This document shows positions 38,001 through 52,000 of a stretch of DNA of 64,000 nt, in pieces (position 1 is the stretch's first letter; every line of letters begins with the position of its first letter). The stretch is from Ochotona curzoniae. Taxonomy: Eukaryota; Chordata; Mammalia; Lagomorpha; Ochotonidae. A model generated the notes under the pieces. That model did no database searches and was not told where the DNA came from. It worked only from the letters and a program-made list of their open reading frames with translations. Made by a program: the position numbers and the translations under genes. The DNA lies in assembly GCF_017591425.1 (NCBI RefSeq), contig NW_024467120.1, forward strand, positions 5,270,001 through 5,334,000, in the 5' to 3' direction.

Positions 38001-41000
38001 GCGATAACACTTTTTCCTCGGCGTAAGCTTCCTGTTTGCCAGGCGATTGTCTCTTGTTGATCACTTGCAAGTACAAAATAGTCATGACTAGATGTTTTAA
38101 AGTATCTGTGAGATAAAACTTTCACTGAGCGGCAGGTGAAGTTTCCGAAAAGGACTCAGGTAAATGTTGACCTCTTCCTGTGTGGGCTTTTTCATCTAAA
38201 AAATGGAAATAATCATGGAGTCATCATTCTACAGTTATTGTAAAGAATGAATAAATGGGGTCTGGTGCAGTAGCCAAGCAGCTAAAGTCCTTGCCTTGCA
38301 TGTGCCAGGATCCCATGTGGGGACCGTTTCTAATCCCAACAGCCCCGCTTCCCATCCAGTTCCCTGCTTGTGGCCTGGGAAAGCAATGGAGGACAGCCCA
38401 AAGCCTTGGGACCCTGCACCTGCATGGGAGACCCAGAAGAACTCCTGGTTCCTGTCTTCAGATCAGCTCAGCTCTGGCTGTTGCGGTTACTTGAGGAGTG
38501 AACCAGTAGATGGAAAATCTTTCTGTCTCTCCTCTTCTCTGTATATCTTCCTTTCCAATAAAAAATAATAAATACATTTTAAAAAGAATAAGTAAATATT
38601 ATGACTAAGTAAATATTATGCATTTGGTCATAGAGTGAACATCGTAAGTTACTATTGTCATTTAAAAAATTGTTGTTATATATAATTACCACCATTGAAT
38701 TTTACCTTTTCCATTGTTTTCTAAAAAGAGCCAAGGATATTACACAATCTTGATCATCCCTTGGACTGTGTATGTAAAACAATAATATCCTATTTGTTTC
38801 CTTTTCATCATCAGTCAAATATTTTTTATTTTTATTTTTTTAAAGATTGATTGATTTATTTGAAAGGGAGAGTTCCAGAGAGAGAGGGAGGAAGAGACAG
38901 AGAGAGAGAGAGACCATGTAAGTGCTGGTTACTCCCACAAGGGCTGGGGCTGGGCCAAACTGAAGCCAGGAGCCAGGAACTTCATCTGGATTTCCCACAT
39001 GAGTGCAGGGGCCCAAGGACTTGGACCATTCCCTGCTGCTTTTCCCGGGCCATTAGCAGGGGGCTGGATGGGAAGCACTTCTGTGGGTCACGAAGGAAGA
39101 GCATCACATTACATCATCTCAAAGGATTTTTTTCGAAGTCTGAAATTCTGTGGATCTCTTCAGCTGCCTGGAGCTCACTGTCTCTGGCTACTTCCGTCTG
39201 GCTGCATTTACTGTGGCAGATGTTAGTTCTGATCAGTTCAGTTTAATTGCATTTTCATGATCTGCAGACGACCTTTGTTCTTTGAGAGATCGGAAAACAA
39301 ATTAACTTGGCCGTAATTAAAAATTCAATGGGTCATAAAAGTTAAAACAGTTTGATTTATTCCCACAGATAATTCATTTAGCTTGGTGTCATTGTGTTTC
39401 CCGTAATCATAAAAATTTGTAGGATTTTGTTTTTTTTTGGCAGTTTTCACCTCATTCATGTTAGTTGAGAGGATATATATCAGAGTGAAAAGAAGACCCT
39501 ACAGATTTGATGCAAATGGTGTCGGAGGAACCTCGCTGGTCTTTGCTCAGTTTTCAACAGAATCCATTTGACATCCATTTGATACACACCTGGTCCTTAC
39601 AACTCACAGCTATCTAAATTCTCCAGAATGTTTCTATTTTTAAAATTTTATTTTTTTGTTAGTTTTTTTTTTTTTTTTTTAAATTCAAGAGACAGAGAAA
39701 GAGTGAGACTGAGAACTCCCTTAAGCTCAGAGCAGGAATAAGCCTAGATTCTGTTTGGAAGATGGTGAAGAGGCCTTTGTGATGGAGGCAAGTGAGTAGA
39801 GAGCCTCAGGGCTTAATTGGAAGTATCACTCAAGAGCCTGATCACATAGATTGTAGTGAGACCTAAGTCACTGGATAAGTTATTTGATGTGACTTCCATC
39901 GTTAGAAAATTGGTCTGGCTGCTGTAGAAAGAGTTGATCCTAGTGGGATGACATGGTATCAGAGCAATCTGATAGAAGGCTGTTGTGGCACTCGAACCCA
40001 AGAGGACTTCTGGAAAATATCTTCATTATTTCCTTTAGAAGCAACACTTTGTAAGGTTTTATGTTGGCTGTACGTAAAGTTCTATGTTTTGTAAAGTTCA
40101 CATCTTTTCGTAGTTGAGATGCTCTGGTAGAGGTGGGTAGGGATTTTTGGTCTAATGTGGGTCCTACCTTGCAGCCCACACCCACACTGGGACTAAGACT
40201 GGGTGATTTCAGTGTACATGCGCCTTGTTGATGAGCACACTAGAAGAGAGAAAACAACAGATCCCAATGCAAAGCATTTAAGATCGTATTATAAATCATT
40301 TGTTGGCACTAAGTTGCATTTAGGCTTTTTGAAAAACCCAGAAATTTACCGCTTCAAATCAATAATGGGCATCCCACAGCTCTATCAAGAAAGTTGCTAA
40401 AAAGAAAATAAGAAGCCACCTTTCCTACAATTGAAAGTCTATGTCCCCGATGAATGAAGAGCAACAATGAACACGATGCTGATTCTGTGACTCTCCTGCC
40501 ACCCCCCCACCCCCCAGTTAAGACAAGCCAATATAAAAGTGAGGCTGTATTTATTTTTATTGGGAAGGCAGATTTACAGAGAGAAGGAGTGACAGAAAGA
40601 AAGATCTTTAATTCATTGATTCCCTTTCCAAATGTGGCTGCAACAGCTGGAGCTGAGCTGATCTGAAGCCAGGAGCCCCACATGGGTGCAGGGTGCCAAG
40701 CCTTTGAGCCATCCTCCACTGCTTTCCCACGCCACAAGCAGGGAGCTGGATGGGAAGTGGAGGAGCTGGGACATGAACTGACACTCAGAGGGGATGCTGG
40801 GACTTGCAGGCAGAGGATTAGCCGATTGAGCCATCATATGGACCCCTCTAGCAGCAGGTTCTTTAAGAAATGACTAGATTCAGACTTGGTGAAGGAGGAG
40901 GTTTTTAGGGGAAAGAAAAAGCATAGAACGAGAATTATATATATGAGAAGAATGTGAAACAAAAGGAAAATCTGAGTATGTCTCAATGTTAATGAAAAGT

Positions 41001-42980
41001 AATTGACTTTCCAGAGGACAGTTTGCTTCCAGAGTTACTTTCTCAGCTGTTGCTCATATATGCCATATTGAAAACAAATGATTAAAAAATGGTAGCTGTG
41101 CCTTTTGAAAATATTGAAGTGTACAAGTAATTATAAAGTAAATCTGCCTGCTTCCCTCGTCCCTACCTGTTACCTAAGGATAACTGTTGCCTTTGATCAT
41201 CTGAAAACATTACAAATTATTTCTCTTTATGCAGATTTTGATAAGAATGATTCTATACGTATGCGATCGTATAAATATACTCCTTTTGCCATCCACTTTT
41301 TTTCACTGCATATATTTTAGATGTCTTTTCCTGTTGCCATATTGATACATCATTTTTTTAAAGCTGCACAGTGTTTAACTTTGTGGGTGGGCGTTTGTTT
41401 GCTCACATGCAGAAAAATCTTATAAATCTGGCTCAGTGTAAGAACGTTAAAAAGAAAACTTAAGGGGCAGCAGCGTGGCTCCGCAAGCTCATCCTCCCCG
41501 TGTGGTCCCAACCTGCCCTGTGGACACCTGGAGCAGTTCCTGGCTCCCAGCCTCAGTTTGCCTCCGCTCTAGCCATTTCAACCTTTCCAAAAAGATGGGA
41601 GGTCTCTCTCCCTCTGTGTCTCCTTCTTTTTGTACAACTCCGTCTTTCAAGTAAAAAATAAAGAGATACTTGGGGAGAAAAGAAGAGGGAATGTAGACAG
41701 AGCAAACGTTTGCTGTAGCAGGTGAGCTGGGGACACGTGGATTCTGGATCAGCAAGCCTGTTGTTGAAGCTTGGCTCTGCTTTGGATCCCAGCTGCTTGT
41801 CAGTGTGTCAGGCTACGGCTTGCGTGTTTGTGTCTCGCCCATCCATACGGGAGATTTGAATGGAGTTTCCCACTCGCAGGGTCAGCCTGGGCCAGCCCTG
41901 GCTATTGTGAGCATCGGGAGAGAGAAGCAATAGGCAGAACATGTCTGTCTACAAACAAATACCTAAATGCATAAAAGTTTTAAAGAATGTTTTAAACGAT
42001 TTATTTCAAAGAGTTATAGGGATGGCGAGAGACAAATTTTCAATCCACTGGTTCACTACCCAGGTGGCCACAATGGCCAGGTCTGAGCCAGGCAGAGGCC
42101 CGGGACCCAGAGCTTCTTTCCTTCCTCTGGGTCCTCCGTGTAGGCAGCGAGGGCCAAGCATCTGGGTCATTTCCAATGCTTTCTCCAGGCCATTAGCAGG
42201 GAGTTGGATCAGCATTGGATCAACCAGAAAGTAAACTGGCACCCACACAAGTTGCTGGCATTGCAGGCAGTGGCTTGGCCTGTTTTGCCACAATGCCAGC
42301 CCCAAAAGTATGTGCAGTTTTATGTGACACAAGAAGGGTTAGTACAAGATTGCAAATGTAACCTTATTTTGTATGTGCTTCATGCATGGAATGGCAAGAT
42401 CATTGATTTGGAAAAAACTTTGAAGATCCTCTTGTATGTGACATATTAATCCCCTTGATATGAACTTTGCTGCTTGAAAGAAAACAGCTTCGGTTTGAAT
42501 GGCCTGACCAGCAGTGTCTTCAATAGCAAGGGCTTTTCCACGAGTCCTTTAGCTTTCCTTCAGAGTTCCTGGACTGTTGGGGTTGAATTCAGGCAGGCTG
42601 GCAGAATGTCATTCTTCCCATGGATGCCCAGGGGTGAACTTCCCCTTGCTTCCCATTGGTCAGAATCATGTCACGTGGCCAGAGCTTTAGCTGCATGGGA
42701 TTCTGGGAAAGCAGGTCTTGGAATATTTAGACTGTAGTGATTGCCAGGTATCATCAGCATGGGGAGCTGAGAGAAGTTGGGACAGAGGTTGAGTAGATGC
42801 TCTACAAACTGATGACAGTAACCAGCCAATTTCATTTTAGATTGAGTCCAAATCTCTCCCCCTAGTGACTCCATATGGGTCATAATTGAGCTTTCTATTT
42901 AAGCCATCCCAAAGAAAAATTTTTAAGATTTATTATTATTTTTTATTTATTTGAGAGGCACAAAGAGAGAGAGAGAGAGA

Positions 42981-43017
<37 letters not shown>

Positions 43018-46000
43018 ACAGCGAGAACTTCTATTCCTTACTTCACTTTCCTAATGGCCAGAATAGCCAGAACTGGGTCAGACCAAAGCCAGGAGCCAGG
43101 GGCTTCTTCCTGGTCTCCCACGTGGGCAAAGGGCTCTAAACACCTGGGCTGTCCTCGGCTGCTTTCCCAGAAAACACTAGCAGGGAGCTGAATTGGAAGT
43201 GGAGCATTTGGGTCTTGAACCAGGACGTATCTGGGATGGTGGTGCTGCAGGCAGTGTCTTAATGGGCTATGCCATAGCATTGGCCCCAGAACAGTTTCTA
43301 ATGCAGAAAATATGTAGAAAGCTGTAAAGTATTTTTTTCTTCCCATTTCTCTATACACCTTTGTATGGTCCTTTATGGCGTGTCATCTTGGTGAAAAATA
43401 CTGTTTACTGTGACCCAGACTCCACCCTGCTATGTGTAGTAAGCTGACTGTGAACCACAGCTGCACGTTGCACACTGAGATCCTGTCTAGCAATTCCTCC
43501 AAATTCACAATCATTCCTGTATTGATTGTTTCTTCTGTTGTGCCACTATGGTTGCCTGAGAGCAACAGGTCCGAAACTCTCCCCAGTAATTCTAATTGAC
43601 TCGAGTCACGAGGACCAGTGGCTTTGTAGCTTTTCATCCCTTTTGATAACTAGGGATGTTACAATTTTTTTAAAAAGATTTATTTATTTTTATTGGAAAG
43701 TCAGATATACAGAGAGGAGGAGGTACAGAGAGAAATACATTTCTTCCATCTGCTGGTTCATTCCCCAAGCAGCCACAATGGCCAGAGCTGCACCGATCTG
43801 AAGCCAGGAGGCGGGAGCTTCTCCTGGGTCTGCACATGGGTGCAGGGTCCCAAGGCTTTGGGCTGTCCTTAACTGCTTTCCCAGGCCACAAGCAGGGAGC
43901 TGGGTAGGAAGTTGGGCAGCCGGGATACAAAGCGGCACCCATATGGGATCCCAGCGTGTGCAAGGCGAGGAATTTATCCTGGGATGTTACAAATTTTAAC
44001 CACAGGGCCCAGCATGATAGCCTATTGGCCAAATCCTTGCCTTGCACTGAAGTTGACTAAAGTTTTAGGGATCATGGAGGGGTCATCGCTCGTGGAGTCA
44101 CAGGATTTTGAGTCCTAAGATTTTGCCTTCTTGTATGTTTGTGTCAAGGGCCCATCATTTTCTGTCCCCAGTCTCCACAATTATTAGGTAGCATACTTAA
44201 GTATGCTATTTCTTCGATAGAAACTTTTAAGGAGAGAGCCCATTACCTAATATTCTGAGTCAGATATAAAAGGAGACAATGTTTACTATAGAATTCTCCC
44301 CTCTAACTCCCAACAATGAATTTGTAAAATTAGTAACTTTAAAAACTTGTGGCTAAAGTTCTCACCTTGCATGCACCAGGATCCCATATGGGTGCTGGTT
44401 GATGTCCTGGCCGCGCCATTTCCTTTCCAGCCCCCTGCTTGTGGCCTGAGAAAGCAATGAAGGATGACCTAAGGTCTTGGATCCCTGCATCCACGTGGGA
44501 GACCCAGAAGAAGCTCATGGTTCCTGTATTGAGACTGACTCAGCTCTGACTGTGGAAGCCATTTTGGAAGTGAACCAACAGATGGAAGATTTCTCTCTTT
44601 CTCTCTCTGTAACTCTAGCTATCAAGTAAATAAATAAATCTTAAAAAAAAAAAAAAAGAAGCTTGTCCTTACATAGTATCTTGATTTCCTTTATGCATCA
44701 CTCTTTGGTTGTTTACCTTCTTCATGTAAATATCTAGGAATCAGGAATCATGGGAGGTTTAAAACTAGAATCTAAAGCTAGAATCTAAAGCTAGAGTTTG
44801 AAATTTGCAAAATACATTGGATCAATTGTTGTTGAACAGAACATAGAAAACTAAGTAAGATTTCTAAGATTTCAATAGCTAGCTGCCCACTGTCCACTCT
44901 CGTCTTCCTTCCTGATGTCATTTGGACCTACCACATGATAGATCTGGCCAGTTATAATTTGATGGTCTGTGAAAGGCCTCACACCTTGTTTTTAGAACAC
45001 ATGGATCTTTTACAAATTAACTGTCACTAGATATTGACAGGGTAGTAGGCTTCCCAAACTGGTGGGTAATTTGGCTTCTTGGCTAAGCCACATCAGATGT
45101 GGTGTGCTCCCTAACTTATGTGGTTGTCTCTCAACTTCTTGTTATACAGTTAAAGAAATCCATTTCAATTTTTGTGTCAATTTTCTTCAAAGAGAGATCC
45201 CAAACAATTGCAGAAGAGGTCTAAGTTTTTTGGGTTTTTTTTTTTTTTCACCCATTTTGGCTGCTTCTTGCCTGTTCGTTAAAGCAGTGGTGATCTATTC
45301 TTGTAGTACCTGCTCTGAGAAAGTGGCAGGACTGAGTAACCTTGTGGACTGTAGATTCAGATCCATTCTACAATGATCATTATCCATGATTGTATTGTGC
45401 TTCCATTCGTGCTCATCTATACAAGAGAATAAATGAGGAGGTAGGAAGTCCCAAACTGAAATGACAGACCACATTTTCTTTCTTTATGCTCCAGAAGTTC
45501 ACTTGGACCCCTACCGGACATGGTGCCCTGTTGCAGACTGTCAGACTGTATGCCCTGTAGCATCCAGTGACCCAGATCAGCCTGTGCTGGTGGAATGCCC
45601 TTCCTGCCATCTGAAATTCTGCTCATGTTGCAAGGATGCTTGGCATGCAGATGTTGCCTGTAGAGACAGTCAACCTGTTGTCCTGCCAGCAGAGCATGGG
45701 TAAGAAAGTGAATTTTGTCTCTTTTCTTTGTCACTAGTGTGCTTAGAAACCCAGCATGTGTCGCTTGGGGAAGGAGTTGCCCTGTGGTGGTGCTTGGAGA
45801 TGGTAAGTGGAGAAGTGTGTCAGAATCAGTAAGTTGCTAACAAAGCATTACTAAAAAAAAAATGCATTTCTAAAAGGGATCTTAGTTATTAATATAGCCC
45901 CAGGAGAATCTTTCATATAATATTATAGAAGTTTTGCCTGTTCTTCAGGTAGGGAAATTCCATGTTCCACTGGCTCCTCAGCAGAAAGTTATGGCTTGTT

Positions 46001-49000
46001 CATAGCTATTTATATAGGCCTGCAACTATTGGTACCTCAGAGTCCATGAAAAATGGAATTAAAAGGTAAGTATTCTGGTGTGAGAAATATGCATATCTTT
46101 ATTTATGAAAGTGTGCATAGTTTTGTCATAATATACATTCTGCACACATGTTTTGAATACTGTTCCAATGCATGGATTTCAGCCTTTTTTTTTTTGGTTC
46201 CCAAATACATTAATTCCCTTTCCCCAAGAATTTTAGACATATTTTTTATTTTGTTTTTCCTGTTTGCAAAATGAGACCTGAATTAATTTTCTTCCTTGAC
46301 TAAATTGCCATCCCGTGAGGTGTGCTCGTCATAGCAAAAGAAACTAGTGTGCTGCATAAGAAAAAGAGGCTTTGATACCAAGGAGAGGTTTCCCTGTTGT
46401 TGTCTGTGCTCTGGAATGCTGGGGCCAAGGCCATGAATTCCTTATGAAAAGAAGCAATTAAACCTGTGTCTTTCAGTACCCAGAGTTTGTGCTGCAGCAG
46501 CAGCAGCAGCAGGGTCAAGAGCGAGGGAACTTTATGTTCAGTCCCTTGCTTTGCTTTAGGCTGTGGCTGTCCTGCCTCAGCAGGAACAGAATTCCAATGT
46601 CTCGGTCCAGTTGGCCTGTAAGAGTATAGAGCAATCTTCAGAAATAGTGATGCTACCCGGCTAGGAGGCTGTTCGTGAATCTCTCTCCAAGTGGAAAGAA
46701 CAGGAGGTCTGATACACACAGGGGGCCTGCACCCCCTTAGCCGGGTCCAAGCCAGGGCTTTTGGCGTTTTCACTGCCACAGCAGTCGGCTTCCTGGGAGT
46801 CAGAGCGGAACATGCAGAACTCGGAGAGGAGCTGCATTCTGACATTGGCCTCTGGTGTCTGAGTGTCCTCATGTAATTCATTCAGCTTCTGTAGGTCATT
46901 TGGTTTTCTCATTGGGAAGGAAAAAATAATGGATTGAAATAGATGTTGTTGGGCACGGTGTGGTAGCCTAGCGGCTGAAGTCCTTGCATTGCATGCGCCA
47001 GGATCCCGTATAGGCGCTGGTTCATATCCTGGCAGCCCCGTTTCTCATCCAGCTCCCTGCTTGTGGCCTGAGAAAGCAGTCAAGGACGGCCCAAAATCTT
47101 AGGACCCTGCACCAATATGGGAGACCTGGAAGAGGTGCCTGGCTCCTGGCTTCGGGTCTGTGCAGCTCTGGTTGTTGCAGCCGCTTGGAGAGTGAATCAA
47201 TGGACAGAACTTTCTGTCTGTATCTCCTCCTCTGTATTTCTGACTTTCAAATAAAAAGAAATCTTAAAAAAAAAAAAAAAGAAGCAGCATCCCACTATTA
47301 TTTACAGTTGCTGCCAGCACCAAGTCCAATCAGTTTTGCTACTTTGAGAATCCAGTGTTGCTGTGTGCTGGGTGGGCATGTTGATAAACTGTGGCTAATG
47401 TGTAACCCAGGCCCTGGATCCCCCGCCCCAATGTGTGCCACCTCTCATTTCCTGTGTCCTTTGGGCCGTGAGCCCGTACCAGCCTGTTCACCTGTTTGGA
47501 GCAGGTCTTTTCAACAGTATTGGACATTTATGTTATAGAGTTAGTTATTCAGACTTTCATCTCTCTAATGGGCAGACCATTATGTGCATGATCTAAGTCC
47601 GGTTTGGATCCCATGCTAACATCGTTGTTGGACAGCTGACTCCTTCTGACAGTGTATGCCCAGGAAATAAAAGATTAATTTGGCAATGGCATGCTTAAAT
47701 CAACGGTGGCAAGTACAGTGATGTAATCTTTCTCACAACTGAAATAAATACATTTTCTTTGCTGTTTCGAGTTATCCTGACATCTAATAATCTGTGTCTC
47801 CTCTTTTTTACCCTCAACCTTTGCTTTGGAAGTGAATTAAGCCCCGATAACTGAGGGTTCACCCAGGAACCCCGGGTGTTGAGTTGATGATTGTCAACAG
47901 AACGCAATTTCTCACCCATTTTGTTTTGCAGAGCCCTCTTTGGAACAGACGCGGAGGCCCCCATTAAGCAATGCCCAGTCTGCCGGGTTTATATCGAACG
48001 CAACGAAGGCTGTGCTCAGATGATGTGCAAGAACTGCAAGCACACCTTTTGTTGGTACTGCCTCCAGAACCTGGATGTAAGTTCCACCTGCCAGGGCTGC
48101 CTCACCTGGTCCTTCCTGTTCTGTGCCTGCACCACAGGTGCCATTCCACAGGTTTCCCTTTACAAATACTCAGCTTATTTGGGATTTGTTTTTCTTCATG
48201 ATATGTAATTGTTTTGAATTGTTTTATTATGAACTGTACATATGCATGGGTAACTGTATGACATTGTAGTGACACCTACAGAATGTATATCGATCAAGTA
48301 AGGACAATCAACAGTGCTTTGACATTGCTCTTTGACTAGGGGCTTGCACTTCTTTTCTTGTAAGCCTGCTACTCTAGCTTTTCAGAAAGTTCTTTTTTAT
48401 TAACTTAGGCGTATTGTTTGGGTTTTAAAGGCAAACTTCTGTTGCAAGGGCTTTTTCCATTTGGGAAGATACTGTCCCATACCTTTATGGACAATTGGAG
48501 AATAATATTGCTATTCTAGCTAATTGTCACAGGCTCCATGGTTCTAAACAGCACAGATCTGTTATCTTACACTTCTGTGCACTGCAGATCTTGCAAGAGC
48601 CTCACGCTGTGGGCAGGAATGCATGTCTTTCTGGAAGCCTTGGAAAGAGTGTGTCCTTGCCTTTCTGTCCCTTCTAGGCTGCCCACGTTTCCTGGCTGTG
48701 ATTCCCTTGCTCCATCTTCAGTGCCAACAACATCATGTCTCTCTGACACTTTTTCCATGATCATTATTCTCTGTGACCTAGGGGAAAAAGAAAAGATTCT
48801 TTGCCTTTGAACACACCCCTCCTGAGCTTGGGCCATTTGCATGGTGTAGGATAGTCTTCCCCAGGAAAGGGCACCGTTGCATTTGCAAAATCTCTTTTAC
48901 ATGAACTATTTGCAGGTTTGGGAACCACTTCATAAGCATGGGCATGGAGGTTACCATTGTTCTCTCCATTACAGTTAGGTGGTTTTCCTCTGTTATAATT

Positions 49001-52000
49001 TAAGGAAAATAACTTTTTCTGTTTTGTTTTGTTTTTTTTTTTTAACGCATTCTTTGGCGTGACTGCAAATTGTTCCCTTGAAGATCAGGCTGTTGGCCTA
49101 ATTATTATTTCTTTTTACTCTTCATGCTTGATGTTTAGGATGGTACATATGAATAAGAATCTTTGTAAAATGTTTGATTTTACTTTCTAAGATTTTTTAT
49201 TGACGTGTAATACTTGTACATTTTTGGGGGTACACTGCAACATTTCAACATGTGTAGCATAATTTGATCAAATTGGGTAACTAGCACTCCTATTTCCTTA
49301 TTGTCTCTTTTGTGTTTGGAGTTGCTTTCTTGCACTTTATTTTGCAGTTTATGATACATGATTGGAAAAGGAATTGTAATCAGGAGCTAATGTTTAGTGT
49401 AACAGTTACGATGATGCTTGGAACACCGGAATCCTCTATTGGAATACCTATATTCAACTCCTGGATCTGCTCCCGGTTCCAGCTGTCTGCTAATGTGAAT
49501 GCTAGGAGGCAGCAGGTGATGGCTCAAGTACTAGGGGCCCTGCCATCCAAGTGGAAGGCCTGGATTGAGTTCCTGGCTCCTGGCTTTGTCCTAGCCCAGA
49601 CCCATCTGTTACTGACATCTGAGCAGTAAGCCAGTGGTTGGGAGATTCTCCGTGTGTGTGTGCTTCAAATAAACAGTACAGCAAATAACGAGAATTTTAG
49701 TGACAGTCTTTCAAGGAGAACTATCAAGTAGGGAAAAGAAAATTTATATTTAAAAAATATATAGCAACCCAGGTTGAAAGAAATATTTCTCCTTTAAAGT
49801 TATTTTGGGGGCCGATGTTTTGGAATAGGATGCCAAGCCTTTCCCTGTGGTGCCAGCATCCCATATGGATTTCATTTCACATCCTGTCTGCTCTACTTCC
49901 GATCGAGTTCCCTGTTTGTGGCCTGAGGAAGCATTAGAGGAAGGCCCAAGTGCCTGGGCCCATATCCCCATGTGAGAGACCAGGAAGAAGCTCCTGATCC
50001 TGGCTTCGCCCTGGTCAACATGGCCATGTGGGAAGTAAACCAACAGATGGAAGATCTATGTCTCTTTTCCTGTAACTCAAATTTAAAAAAAATTTTTTTA
50101 AAGATTTATTTATTTTTATTGTAAAGTCAGATATATATAGAGGAGGAGAGACAAGAGAGGAAGATTTTCTGTCTGATGATTCACTCCCCAAGTGACTACA
50201 ATGGCCAGTGCTGCACTGATCCAAAGCCAGGAACCAGGAACCTCCTCTGGGTCTCCCACGTGGGTGCAGGGTCCCAAGGTTTTGGGCCGTCCTCAATTGC
50301 TTTCCTAGGCCAAAAGCAGGGAGCTGGATGGGAAGTGGAGCTGCTGGGATTATAACTGGTACCCATATGGGGTCTGGGCATGTTCAAGGTGAGGTCTTTA
50401 ACTGCTAGGTCACTGTGCTGGGCCCTCTAACAAAAATTTTAAAAAACTATTTTAGAGATTTTCCCAAGCCCTCTGACTAACAGCTTTGATATTTAAGACC
50501 TACTATCATTCTAAGTGAGTAATATTCTGGATAAAGATTTCAGAATATGCAGCACACATGCATTTAAAAAAAAAAAAGGAATCTTGATTGTTTTCATTCA
50601 GGTTTAAGCAGAGTGTTAACTGGGTTCATATCCACGTGCAGGCCAGGTCTATGAGAGTCATCGTGCACTCCAGGTCTGCCTCCCGTGACTGAAGTATGTC
50701 TGGTGGCCAGTGCTGCTGGGAACACACTGTTCACAGAAAACACTCTTCTCCAGCTGTGCCGATGAAATGGTGCAGATGTTCAACATCTGGAGACACAGAG
50801 ATCAAACACTGAAGCATCTCTCTACTCACTGTTGAATCAGACGCCGTCCCGTTTGTTTTCATCAGGGCCACCGACTTCTTGGTGATGCTCTTGGTCCATC
50901 GGCGAGAGTTCCATGTCACAGAGTGGTATTGATCTCTGTTTATAGGGACATGGAAAGCATGGGGTGATGTCTAAAAGCCAAGCCCAAGGTAGCAAGATTT
51001 GGAGTGTCACTGAGGTGTTCAGCTGGTTTCCGTCTCGATCCTCAGCCCTGCAGTCCATGATGACAGAGTGTTGCTCTCCGTCTTTGAAGTTCTGTTTCCC
51101 ACTTGTAGCCTCCTGACTTTTCCCAGCAGTGCTTCTGTTTCTTACCCACGACTTTAATTCCGGTTCTCTCAACATATCCACATGTTCAGCTGTGCCCCAT
51201 TTAAGGAGTCAGTGAATCAAAGGAGCAGGTTGTTCCCCAGCCTGCCTCTTCTCGCTCCTGCCCCTCTTTATTTTTCTTCCTCATTTGGAGGCCAACCTTC
51301 AGAGAATCCTCATCATCCTGTTGGCATCCGCTCACCTGCTAATCACCACGGTGCACTCACATTGCCACCCTGTCACATCGTGACTGTGTTGTCACCAGAA
51401 TCTGAGTGATACCAGCCCAGGCTTCTGTCCTCCCTTGCCCTGTGCTTCTGCTGCATCTGACGTCTTGGTCTCCTCCATGTCCAGCATGTGACCTCTGCTG
51501 AGTTTCCTTCTGCCTCCCTGGACATAACTTGGGTCTCTTGTGAATGTTTGATTCTTAAATGTTTGATAAATTCTTGGCTTCTCTAGCCACACCTGCTCCC
51601 AGATAATCTCCTTCGCATCTCTGGTTTCTTCATGAGCACTGAAGCCCAAGCCTTTTTGTCAGCTTCCAGTGTGTACAATCTGTAGAATGAGCTACCTTTT
51701 GGGAAGGACTGTCTGGAGGCTCTCAACTGTCTCCTAAGCTCAACCTGTACAAACAGAAGCCACCTCTGCATTGCTGTTTCTCTTCTCTCTGCCCAGCATC
51801 TTTGCTCTCAGCTGTGGTTTCTTCTTATTACTCTCTAGCTGTCCTCTTAGTATTTCCCAACTCTGCTCTCCTCTTCTCCTTCCTTCCTTCAGCTGTTATT
51901 TCTCTCACCTGATCTACCATAGCCTATTGCTCAGGACCTCACCATACCATATTACACCCTGTTGGAGCCTGCATTAGCTTTCTAAGATAATTAGGTCATT

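Larger units (their letters stand above)
32648..45494 (+). other. RNF144B: RNF144B intron between the linker and IBR exons (12,847 bases)
   Basis: Bounded by gtatgt at 32648 and AG at 45493-45494. Contains CSINEs and two old LINE pieces. Nothing recognised in 33328-34645, 35421-36600, 37605-38240, 39081-40545, 42304-42918, 43288-43652, 44053-44346 and 44658-45494, apart from short tandem repeats listed separately. 39640-39760 has a poly-T run and a purine-rich stretch that could be a CSINE remnant. Confidence 0.93.
45700..47931 (+). other. RNF144B: RNF144B intron between IBR and RING2 exons (2,232 bases)
   Basis: Bounded by gtaaga at 45700 and AG at 47930-47931. Holds a MITE (46034-46245), an antisense retrocopy-like sequence (about 46243-46925) and one CSINE (46950-47281). 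Nothing recognised in 47282-47931. Confidence 0.94.

Noticed and set aside
45461..45494. Upstream in-frame Met ([12 protein letters not shown]) as a start of a short RNF144B form
   Set aside because: These codons lie in the polypyrimidine tract and acceptor of the preceding intron.
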